Assembly (NCBI RefSeq): GCF_004102025.1
Contig: NZ_CP025228.1
Span: 310,001 to 374,000, forward strand
DNA from: Actinomyces qiguomingii
GTDB lineage: Bacteria; Actinomycetota; Actinomycetes; Actinomycetales; Actinomycetaceae
DNA length: 64,000 nucleotides
Direction: 5' to 3'
This document shows positions 1 to 6,934 of the stretch, one piece after another; position 1 is the first letter of the stretch, and the number at the start of each line of letters is the position of its first letter. The translations under genes were made by a program, and so were the position numbers. The notes below the pieces were generated by a model. The model saw nothing but the letters and a program-made list of their open reading frames with translations. It was not told where the DNA came from and made no database searches.

Positions 1-663
1 CATGCCCAGCAGGTAGCGGCCGTCGCCGTCGGCCATGGATAGCAGCGCGCGGCGGGCACCGTCGGTCAGGGGGAGTCGGCGCCCGAGCAGCGCCTCGGCG
101 CGGGTGAGGAGCTCAGCGAGGGCGGCGTCGTTGAGCCGGTGCAGCACCAGTACCTGGCAGCGGGACAGCAGCGCCCCATTGAGCTCGAAGCTGGGGTTCT
201 CCGTGGTGGCGCCCACGAGCACCACCGTGCCGTCTTCCACATACGGCAGGAAGGAGTCCTGCTGGGCACGGTTGAAGCGGTGGATCTCGTCGACGAACAG
301 CAGCGTCCCCTGGCCGATCCCGCGGCGGCGCGCCGCCGCGGCGAACACCTTGCGCAGGTCGGCCACCCCGGAGAAGGTGGCCGACACCTGCTCGAACACC
401 AGGCCGGTGCGGTTTGCCAGCAGCCGGGCGATGGTGGTCTTACCGCAGCCGGGCGGGCCCCACAGGATGATTGAGGCCAGGCGCCCGGCGGACACCATCC
501 GCCCCAGCGGAGCGTCCGCGGCCAGCAGGTGGTCCTGGCCGACGACATCGTCGAGTGTGCGCGGCCGCAGCCGGTCTGCCAGCGGCCGGGTGGGGTCGTC
601 GACGATCGGGCCGCCGGCATCGGCCGCGGCGTCGAAGAGCGAGGGGGCGTCCTCCGGACTCAT
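1..663 (-). CDS. rarA: Replication-associated recombination protein A (RarA/MgsA AAA+ ATPase), 3' part outside window
   Basis: RarA is a AAA+ ATPase related to clamp loaders that acts at stalled replication forks with SSB and RecA. The ATG on the minus strand opens MSPEDAPSLFDAA, followed by the family hallmark PLADRLRPRTLDDVVGQDHL. Walker A is WGPPGCGKTT, Walker B is LLFVDEIHRFNRAQQD, and sensor 1 is LVGATTENPSFELN. The 221 codons visible cover the ATPase core; the lid and the C-terminal tetramerisation domain lie beyond base 1. The reading frame is open to the window edge. The family call is firm; only the length is unknown. Confidence 0.93.
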   Translation of the reverse strand, partial: MSPEDAPSLFDAAADAGGPIVDDPTRPLADRLRPRTLDDVVGQDHLLAADAPLGRMVSAGRLASIILWGPPGCGKTTIARLLANRTGLVFEQVSATFSGVADLRKVFAAAARRRGIGQGTLLFVDEIHRFNRAQQDSFLPYVEDGTVVLVGATTENPSFELNGALLSRCQVLVLHRLNDAALAELLTRAEALLGRRLPLTDGARRALLSMADGDGRYLLGM

Positions 664-786
664 GACTCCAGGCTACGGGGTGGCCCGGAGACCGTATGCG
701 CGTGGCCACTGCGGCACGCCGACCAGGCGTCCGTGCCCGGTTCACCGGTGTAGAAGCGCGGATCCAGGGCGCGGGCTGGGTCAAGG

Positions 787-909
787 TGGCACGGAATGCA
801 GCACTTTATGGGCCGGCCAGGTAGTGAGGCTTCGGCGGTCCGGCGGAGTTAGGCCGTTTCTGGCGTTGCAGTACGCGCGGTGCGTATGAAAGTGCTGCAT
901 TTTGTGACA
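787..909. repeat. 123-bp element with long terminal inverted repeats, copy 1
   Basis: The two ends carry the same sequence in inverted orientation: ATGCAGCACTTT at 796-807 and AAAGTGCTGCAT at 889-900. Outside them is the looser flank TGTCACA, mirrored imperfectly as TGGCACG at 787. A second element with the same arms, the same 93-bp arm-to-arm distance and the same total length lies at 25437-25559. The interiors have diverged much more than the ends. There is no reading frame of its own. It lies between rarA and the SPFH gene. It could be a miniature mobile element, a pair of protein-binding sites or a structured transcript; the sequence does not decide. Confidence 0.7.
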
Positions 910-948
910 GGTGTGGACCTGCGGGTCGATGGCGGTATGGGAAGAGGC

Positions 949-984
949 TTGCCGTCGACCGAAAAATAGCTATCATATTGCTAT
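949..984 (+). promoter_or_regulatory. Putative promoter of the SPFH operon with overlapping inverted repeat
   Basis: TTGCCG (949-954) and TATCAT (971-976) are 16 bp apart and resemble -35 and -10 boxes. They sit in a short A/T-rich island in otherwise GC-rich DNA. The -10 lies inside an interrupted palindrome, ATAGC to GCTAT (966-984), that could be an operator. This is inferred from sequence only. Confidence 0.4.
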
Positions 985-1042
985 AGCTGCGGGAGTCGGG
1001 AGGAGTTCGCCTCCGCCGCGGCGGTTTGAACCGGAGGTCATC

Positions 1043-2002
1043 ATGTCCACGGAGTCCCGCGTCCCCACCGTCCAGCAGGAGCCTGCCGCCGTCAAGGGGC
1101 GAGTCGACATTGCGGAGCGATCCGCCCCCAGTTCCGGATCCGGTGTGGCGTTCCCGGTGCTGCTCCTGCTGCTGGGGCTGTTTGGCCTGTCTGTCGCCGT
1201 ATTTGTTGCAGGTGCTATCGCTGCTGACAAAGGTGAACCGGGCGGGGTGCTGCGTCTGGTCGTGGGTGCGGTGGGCCTGATCATCCCGCTGCTGTTGTTC
1301 ACCTCCTTCACCATCGTCTCCCCCGGGCAGACCAGCGTGCGCCAGTTCTTCGGCCGCTACATCGGCACCGTGCGCCGCACCGGCCTGGTCCTGGTGCCGC
1401 CGCTGACGTCCGGCAAGAAGGTATCCATCAAGGTCCACAACTTCGAAACCAACGAGATCAAGGTCAACGATCTTGACGGCAACCCCGTGGAGATCGCCGC
1501 CATCGTCGTCTGGCAGGTGGCCGACACGGCCCGGGCGGTCTTCGCGGTCGAGGAGTACGAGGCCTTCATCAAGGCGCAGGCGGAGTCGGCGCTGCGGCAT
1601 GTGGCCACCACCCACCCCTACGACGAGCCCGGTCCCGGTGAGACCTCACTGCGCGGTGGCACCGACCTGGTCTCCGCCGAGCTGGCGGAGGAAGTGGCCG
1701 CGCGCGTGGCGATCGCCGGACTGGAGATCATTGAGGTGCGCATCTCCTCCCTCGCCTACGCGCCGGAGATCGCCCAGGCGATGCTGCAGCGGCAGCAGGC
1801 CGGCGCCGTCATTGCCGCGCGCGAGCAGATCGTCGAGGGTGCGGTCACCATGGTGGATCAGGCCCTCAAGCGGCTGGAGGCCGATGACATCGTCTCCATG
1901 GACGACGAACGCCGCGCCCAGATGGTTTCCAACCTGCTGGTGGTGCTCTGCTCCGATCAGCGCACCCAGCCCGTCGTAAACGCCGGCTCCCTGTACGCCT
2001 GA
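1043..2002 (+). CDS. SPFH/band-7 domain membrane protein
   Basis: This 319-residue protein has a polar N-terminus, two hydrophobic segments (about residues 36-61 and 70-88), and then a band-7/SPFH domain starting near IVSPGQTSVRQFFGRYIGTV. The core segment around KVNDLDGNPVEIAAIVVWQV is typical of the prohibitin/stomatin family. The C-terminal third is helical and ends with an alanine/glutamate-rich stretch. SPFH proteins organise membrane microdomains and scaffold other membrane proteins; the specific client here is unknown. The ATG at 1043 is chosen because GGAGG lies just upstream; the frame stays open further 5' but without a ribosome site. A small ribbon-helix-helix gene follows after 30 bp and is probably cotranscribed. 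Confidence 0.85.
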   Translation: MSTESRVPTVQQEPAAVKGRVDIAERSAPSSGSGVAFPVLLLLLGLFGLSVAVFVAGAIAADKGEPGGVLRLVVGAVGLIIPLLLFTSFTIVSPGQTSVRQFFGRYIGTVRRTGLVLVPPLTSGKKVSIKVHNFETNEIKVNDLDGNPVEIAAIVVWQVADTARAVFAVEEYEAFIKAQAESALRHVATTHPYDEPGPGETSLRGGTDLVSAELAEEVAARVAIAGLEIIEVRISSLAYAPEIAQAMLQRQQAGAVIAAREQIVEGAVTMVDQALKRLEADDIVSMDDERRAQMVSNLLVVLCSDQRTQPVVNAGSLYA

Positions 2003-2032
2003 GGTCGGTCGGCTCGGTGACGGAGGGCGCCG

Positions 2033-2278
2033 ATGATGGGCGGTAAGCGCAAGCAGGTCCTGCTGCGGCTCGACCCGGCGGTCCACGCGGCCATCGCCAA
2101 GTGGGCCGCCGACGACCTGCGCTCGGTCAACGCACAGATCGAGATCATCCTGCGGCGCGCCCTCGACGACGCCGGCCGGGGCGTCAGGGCCGCACCCATG
2201 CGGGGGAGGGGCCGGCCCCGGAAGGACGCCGACGGCGCCGGGGGCGGCGGTGCCGAGGAGGCCGGCGCCGAGGATTGA
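2033..2278 (+). CDS. Small Arc/HicB-like ribbon-helix-helix protein
   Basis: This 81-residue protein starts with MMGGKRKQVLLRLDPAVHAA. The pattern matches Arc-type ribbon-helix-helix proteins: a short beta strand with alternating basic and hydrophobic residues (KQVLLRL), then helices through WAADDLRSVNAQIEIILRRAL. The tail is Gly/Arg/Ala-rich and looks disordered. Such proteins bind DNA as dimers. The gene follows the SPFH gene after 30 bp with GGAGGG upstream of its start, so the two are probably one operon. It could be called a HicB-family antitoxin by automated annotation, but no toxin is adjacent, so a DNA-binding partner of the SPFH protein is an equally open reading. Confidence 0.7.
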   Translation: MMGGKRKQVLLRLDPAVHAAIAKWAADDLRSVNAQIEIILRRALDDAGRGVRAAPMRGRGRPRKDADGAGGGGAEEAGAED

Positions 2279-2495
2279 CGGTGCGAGTGGCGTGGGCTCG
2301 ACCGGTGGCGGGAGCGACACCGGCGCAGTCGCGAGGCACGGCAACGGGGCCGGAGCGGACTCTGGCGGCGCGCTCCGGAGCTGTGCCACACTCGATGCGC
2401 GTATCCCAACGGCTCTCGCTAAGGAGGACCACCGCTTGGTGGAGGTCATACCAGCGCAGCTCCGATGGTGCCGACCTCAACCGGCCTCTACATCC

Positions 2496-3053
2496 TCAAA
2501 CCGGAGGAGTCACTTGACCGTCCTGCAAATTGACCAGCAGGACGCCGCCGGGTTCCGACCGCGGACGACACACAAGCCACCCATCACGCGGCGTCGTAGA
2601 AACATCGAACCCGTCGAGTGCCAGGCGCTGAGTGGACCAAGCGACGCCGACTGAAGATATCGCCACGATGCTCAGTTCGGTGATGAGCAATAGCAGCGGC
2701 GGATCTTGAAGCGCTCGGGCATCGACGACGTCGCGGCGGGCCTCGCGAACCTCGGTGAAGGAGTGTGGATCACGCGCATCTCCCAGAAACGGGATTCCCC
2801 TGGCAACAACGCATGCCGTCCACCGGTTCGGAGTGGGGAACGCCCCGCTCAGGGCCCGTATCCCCGGTGTTGGGGAGTGAATGCCGAGAGTGTATGGGGC
2901 AAGGCCTGACCCGGGTGCGTCACCTGGTTCCACCAGATACGTCTCCATATAGGAACCGTATTCCTTGCCGAGCTCGTAGTCGGGTCCTCCGGGTGGCAGC
3001 TCGACGCCGCGAAGACGGAAGCCGGAAGAGAAGCTGTGATAGTCCATTGGCAC
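2496..3053 (-). CDS. Hypothetical protein translationally coupled to the UvrA-like gene
   Basis: This is a 185-residue frame with a GTG start that directly abuts the TGA of the UvrA-like gene; an internal ATG two codons later is an alternative start. The third codon positions are strongly G/C, as expected of a real gene here. I do not recognise the family. The N-terminal part is acidic and aromatic (YHSFSSGFRLRGVELPPGG). A hydrophobic stretch, PPLLLLITELSIVAISSVGV, lies near residue 130. The stop is followed by about 200 bp with no visible gene. Back-to-back coupling suggests that it is made together with the UvrA-like ATPase and may act with it, but nothing in the sequence names the role. 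Confidence 0.55.
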   Translation of the reverse strand: MPMDYHSFSSGFRLRGVELPPGGPDYELGKEYGSYMETYLVEPGDAPGSGLAPYTLGIHSPTPGIRALSGAFPTPNRWTACVVARGIPFLGDARDPHSFTEVREARRDVVDARALQDPPLLLLITELSIVAISSVGVAWSTQRLALDGFDVSTTPRDGWLVCRPRSEPGGVLLVNLQDGQVTPPV

Positions 3054-5594
3054 TCAGCGCCCGCCGTCTTGAGCCAGATGCTCCGCCAAGTAGCGTCCCG
3101 TGATCGAAGCCGGGTCGGCGACCAACTGCTCCGGGGCGCCGGCGGCCACCACGCGGCCACCCGCCTCGCCGCCCCCGGGCCCCATGTCGATGACGTAGTC
3201 GGAGTTCGCGATCACGTCCAAATCGTGCTCGATCACCACGACCGTCGCACCGGCCCCGACGAGCCGGTCGAACACGTCCAACAGCTCCTGCACGTCCAGT
3301 GGGTGCAGGCCGATCGTCGGCTCATCGAACACAAACACCGCATCCTCCTGCCGCCTGCCCATCTCGCTGGCGAGCTTGAGGCGCTGGGCCTCACCACCGG
3401 AGAGCGCGGGAGTGTCCTCCCCGAGCGTCAGGTACCCGAGTCCGAGATCATCCAGGACGGAGAGCCTCTCGTGGATCTTCTTACTGCCCGTGAATACCTC
3501 CAGGGCCTCGCCGACGTCCATTCCCATCAGCTGCGGCAGCGAATAAGACTCCTTGGAGTGTCGCGGCGTCCAGAGGATCTCCTCGGCGTCTTCGCCGTAG
3601 CGTTGGCCACCGCAGTCCGGGCAGGTGATGGTCACATCCGGCAGGAACTGCACGTCGAGGGAGATCTGCCCGGTGCCGTCGCAGGTGGGGCAGCGCAGTG
3701 AGCCGGTGTTGTAGGAGAACGCGCCGACCTTCAGGCCCCGCGCCTTGGCGTCGTCCGTGCCGGCGAAGGTCTTTCGGAGGTGGTCGAGGATGCCGCTGTA
3801 GGTGGCGACGGTCGAGCGGATGTTGGTACCGATGGGCGAGGCGTCGATCAGGTTCGCCCTGCGAATGCCCTCCGCCTCGATGCGCCTGACGTGAGCGGGC
3901 AGTGCCTGCCCCTCGCACCGGGCCCGGAGGCCGGGGATCAGACTCTCCAGCACCATGGTGGTCTTGCCGGAACCGGATACACCGGTGACTGTGGTCAACC
4001 GTCCCTTCGGCACCTCCACGTTCAAGGCGTGGACCGTGTGTATGGGGGCGGTCTCCAACAGGATCGTCCCCAGGTCGAACATCTCGGAACGGTCGGTGCG
4101 GCGCCGGCTCAGCAGCTCCGCACCCTCGGCCAGGAAGGGGGCGATCTTCGACCGCGGATTGCGGCAGACCTCGTCGATGCTGCCCTGGGCGATGACGGTG
4201 CCGCCCTGGCTTCCGGCCAGGGGACCCATTTCGATCATGTGGTCCGCCCGCCTGAGGACGCGCACGTCGTGGTCGACGAGCACCACCGAGTTGCCGTCGG
4301 CGATCAGACTGTCCACGACCTCCATCAGGCCGTCGATGTTCGACGGGTGCAGGCCGATGCTGGGTTCGTCGAGCACGTAGAGCACACCCGTGGTCTCGTT
4401 GCGCACCGCGCGGGCGAGCTGGACCCGCTGCCGCTCGCCGGTGGACAGCGTGATGCTGGCGCGGTCGAGCGCGAGATAACCCAGGCCGAGGTCGTTCAGG
4501 CGCCCGGCGTTGTCCAGGAAGGAGGCGATGATGCTGTCCGCCATCGGCCGCATGTCCTTAGGCAGGGTGGCGGGAAGGCCCCGCATCCAGGGAACCAGCG
4601 CGTCCAGCGTCATGGCGGTGGCCTGCCCCAAGTTCCTGCCCGCCAGCGTGGTGGAGAGCACCTTGGGACTCAGGCGGGTGCCGCCGCAGTCCGGGCAGTC
4701 GGCCGCGTGAAGATACTTCTCCACGCGTTTCATGCCCTTCTCATCCTTCACCTTGGACAGTGCGTTCTCCACGGTGTGCACCGCGCTGTAGTAGGTGAAG
4801 TCCATTTCGGCGGCCGTGTTGGTCTTCTCGTTGACGTACAGGAAATGCCGCTTCTCGGCGGGGCCGTGGAACACGATCTCCCGCTCCTGCGCCGTCAGTT
4901 CGCGGAACGGGACATCCGTGCGCACGCCCATCTCCCGGACGATGTCCTTCATGAGCGACCACATCAGGTTCTGCCAGGGGGCGACGGCGCCCTCGTCGAT
5001 GGTCAGCGACTCGTCGGGCACCAGGGTCGACTCGTCCACCGTGCGCACCGTGCCCGTGCCCGAGCAGGTGGGGCAGGCGCCCTCGGAGTTGAAGGCCATC
5101 GCCTCCGCGCCGGGACCGAAGAACTCCTCCCCGCAAACGGGGCACCTGGTCGGCACCATCAGGGCGACGTCCATGCTCGGCGGGCAGGGGTGCCCGTTGG
5201 GGCAGCAGTGGCTGCCGAGTCGGGAGAACATCAGCCGCAGGCTGTTGAGCAGCTCCGAGGCCGTGCCGAAGGTGGAGCGCACGCCGGGGATGGCCGGCCG
5301 CTGGTGCAGGGCCAGGGCCGCGGGCACATGCCGGACCTCGTCCACGTCCGCACGGCCCGCCTGGGTGATCCGACGGCGCGTGTAGGTGGACAGCGCCTCC
5401 AGGTAGCGCCGGGAGCCCTCGGCGTAGAGCACCCCCAGCGCCAGGGAGGACTTGCCCGAGCCGGATACGCCGGCGATGGCCACCAGATTCCCGAGCGGCA
5501 CCTCGACGTCGATGTTCTTCAGGTTGTGGACGCGGGCGCCGCGCACACTGATGGTGGTGGGGCTGGACGGAGCGGTGCCGGTGGGGGCGGGCAT
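3054..5594 (-). CDS. UvrA-like excinuclease/ABC ATPase, short class
   Basis: The protein has two ABC ATPase halves. The first Walker A is GVSGSGKSSLALGVLYAEGS and the second is GVSGSGKTTMVLESLIPGL. The signature motifs are LSTGERQRVQLARAV and LSGGEAQRLKLASEM, and the Walker B-like motifs are VLDEPSIGLHP and VFDEPTIGLHP. Zinc-finger cysteines are present (CPVCGEEF, CPTCSGTG, CPTCDGTG, CPDCGGQR). At 846 residues from the ATG at 5594 it is shorter than housekeeping UvrA (about 940-970), which fits the accessory UvrA class often tied to drug tolerance. A GTG three codons upstream is also possible; no good ribosome site supports either. It is divergent from the MntA/HepT remnant, and the next gene is coupled at its stop. 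Repair or drug-resistance function is inferred from family. Confidence 0.85.
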   Translation of the reverse strand: MPAPTGTAPSSPTTISVRGARVHNLKNIDVEVPLGNLVAIAGVSGSGKSSLALGVLYAEGSRRYLEALSTYTRRRITQAGRADVDEVRHVPAALALHQRPAIPGVRSTFGTASELLNSLRLMFSRLGSHCCPNGHPCPPSMDVALMVPTRCPVCGEEFFGPGAEAMAFNSEGACPTCSGTGTVRTVDESTLVPDESLTIDEGAVAPWQNLMWSLMKDIVREMGVRTDVPFRELTAQEREIVFHGPAEKRHFLYVNEKTNTAAEMDFTYYSAVHTVENALSKVKDEKGMKRVEKYLHAADCPDCGGTRLSPKVLSTTLAGRNLGQATAMTLDALVPWMRGLPATLPKDMRPMADSIIASFLDNAGRLNDLGLGYLALDRASITLSTGERQRVQLARAVRNETTGVLYVLDEPSIGLHPSNIDGLMEVVDSLIADGNSVVLVDHDVRVLRRADHMIEMGPLAGSQGGTVIAQGSIDEVCRNPRSKIAPFLAEGAELLSRRRTDRSEMFDLGTILLETAPIHTVHALNVEVPKGRLTTVTGVSGSGKTTMVLESLIPGLRARCEGQALPAHVRRIEAEGIRRANLIDASPIGTNIRSTVATYSGILDHLRKTFAGTDDAKARGLKVGAFSYNTGSLRCPTCDGTGQISLDVQFLPDVTITCPDCGGQRYGEDAEEILWTPRHSKESYSLPQLMGMDVGEALEVFTGSKKIHERLSVLDDLGLGYLTLGEDTPALSGGEAQRLKLASEMGRRQEDAVFVFDEPTIGLHPLDVQELLDVFDRLVGAGATVVVIEHDLDVIANSDYVIDMGPGGGEAGGRVVAAGAPEQLVADPASITGRYLAEHLAQDGGR

Positions 5595-5653
5595 GGGGCT
5601 CACGCTACGTCGAGTCGCCAACACAAACACCCCAATGGCTATATCATCCCTGC

Positions 5654-5668
5654 TATACGCTTGGTGTA
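5654..5668 (+). promoter_or_regulatory. Putative leaderless promoter -10 for the MntA/HepT remnant
   Basis: TATACG (5654-5659) ends 8 bp before the ATG at 5668, the spacing expected when transcription begins at the start codon. An imperfect palindrome (ATAC to GTAT) covers this box and could be an autoregulatory operator. Confidence 0.35.
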
Positions 5669-5984
5669 TGAGGCGCTTCGATACCAAAGCGGCGCCCGAG
5701 TTCATCTGTGCCGCTCGTCGTGACGTGGGGTTGACGCAGACTCAGTTGGCTGAACGCGCCGGCCTGCGGCAGCCGAGTCTGGGTTCGAGCGACCCGAGTT
5801 CGTGCCGTATCTAACGGCCGTCACTCGCGCGGAGCGGCTGGCGATCAGTGCGACGCGGAACATTGCGGCCCACACGGGTTACCGATCCATGAATGACGAC
5901 CTGTTCTGGGCCGCGGTGACGCAGCGGGTGCCGGAGATTCTGGACCGCCTGACCGATGAGTCTGCAGGGGTAGAACATCTTTGA
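5668..5984 (+). pseudogene. Remnant of an XRE-MntA / HepT (HEPN) toxin-antitoxin locus with internal deletion
   Basis: The 5' part encodes MRRFDTKAAPEFICAARRDV followed by GLTQTQLAERAGLRQPSL, the start of an XRE helix-turn-helix such as is fused to MNT nucleotidyltransferase antitoxins. The frame then breaks near 5780. In another frame the 3' part reads RAERLAISATRNIAAHTGY and then MNDDLFWAAVTQRVPEILDRL. This is the C-terminal part of a HepT/DUF86 HEPN toxin, with RNIAAH matching the RxxxxH active-site motif. The MNT domain and the N-terminal half of HepT are missing. The simplest reading is one deletion that fused the head of the antitoxin gene to the tail of the toxin gene. No intact toxin or antitoxin remains. 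Confidence 0.65.
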
Positions 5985-6230
5985 CGGGCCGAGTGGTCTT
6001 GATGAACCCCAATGGGCCCGCCTACTTGGCGCCTGACGGCACTACGGCGCAACCGCGTGTCCGCCCAGATCAGGACAGCCGCTCGGCCAAAGAATCTGGT
6101 CCGCCGGTTGCCCGGCCCCGGTTGTGTGGCTCTTCCGGTTTGAGGGTGCGGTGGTAGTTGTCGGTGGGCGCCGATCTGGCGAGAGTACGGCCTCGTGATC
6201 CCTATGCCCTCCACGTTCGTGAGGGTTTGG

Positions 6231-6311
6231 GGCTGATAAGGACGCTCTCGCCGGACCAGGACGTTTTCGGGCTTACGAGGACGTTCTCACCGGACCAGGA
6301 CGTTTTCGGGC
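6231..6311. repeat. 40-bp direct repeat, two units
   Basis: Two consecutive units each contain AGGACG(C/T)TCTC followed by CCGGACCAGGACGTTTTCGG. The second halves at 6251-6271 and 6291-6310 are nearly identical. A diverged relative of the motif (GGACGTTCTCGGGCTGG) occurs near 11250 in the second repeat-rich region. Confidence 0.6.
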
Positions 6312-6510
6312 CGGTGTTGGCTTGTGGGGACGATTCGTTGGGGCCGTTGGGATCATCTGGGCGCCGGACCGGGATTGCGATCATGAACGACGCACGCCGG
6401 TGATCTTGATGCTCTACTCGACACGCTCCGGGCCAAGACATGACCGCCAGGGGCGCGGACATGACCGTCCGGGGCGCGGACGTGGCGTGTGCGCCCGCGC
6501 GCCCCGGGGT

Positions 6511-6697
6511 GACGGTTCGGCACTTCGCATGACGGTTCGGCACTAGACACCAACGCTTCGGCACTTCCGACGACGGTACGTACCTCTGGGTGCCGAACCG
6601 TCACAAGAAGGTACGAATCGCCGGCCAGAGCATACGAACCCTGACGCGAAGGAACGAACCGTCACGTCAACACAGTCGCGGCAACACACGAACCGTC
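6511..6697. repeat. Palindromic array of GACGGTTCG half-sites, copy 1
   Basis: Three or four half-sites spaced about 20 bp apart read GACGGTTCG(G/T)-like on the plus strand (6511, 6531 and weaker ones). After a centre at TACCTCTGGGTGCC (6581-6594) the same half-site appears repeatedly on the other strand as CGAACCGTC-like sequences up to about 6697. The whole is a long imperfect palindrome made of repeated sites. A second array with the same centre lies at 11492-11644. Confidence 0.65.
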
Positions 6698-6934
6698 AGG
6701 CCCACGCGCCCTCAAACACCAAGTACCGGTCTCAGCACGTCACAGGCACCGGTCTCGATGCGTCACATGTGCCGGTATCGGTGTGTTATGAGTGCCGGTC
6801 TCAGCGGTCAACCCGCCCAGCCCAGCCGCGCAGGCACCGTCCAACCCAGGCCCCCTCCAACCCAGACACACACGCCACCACCGCCCGACGAACCACCACA
6901 CCCCCCAAACCGGAAGAGCCGGTTACACCCGCTG

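Larger units (their letters stand above)
6128..6920. mobile_element. 793-bp transposase-less segment bracketed by ISL3-like terminal inverted repeats
   Basis: The left end reads GGCTCTTCCGGTTTGAGGG and the right end is its inverted copy with one-base indel differences, about 29 bp in all. These ends closely resemble those of the two full ISL3-family elements in this window (GGCTCTTCGCGTTTGAGGG and variants). No convincing gene lies between them. Inside are a 40-bp tandem duplication and a palindromic half-site array, listed separately. Flanking octamers are GGTTGTGT and GGTTACAC, sharing only the first four bases, so a target duplication is not clear. The best reading is a non-autonomous relative mobilised by the ISL3 transposase, or an IS that has lost its gene. 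The right end is 14 bp from the stop of the ABC exporter gene. Confidence 0.55.

Noticed and set aside
3780..5723. Plus-strand open frame of 647 codons opposite the UvrA-like gene
   Set aside because: It is a shadow frame with no recognisable motif and a Gly/His/Val-rich composition; the minus strand carries both ABC signatures.
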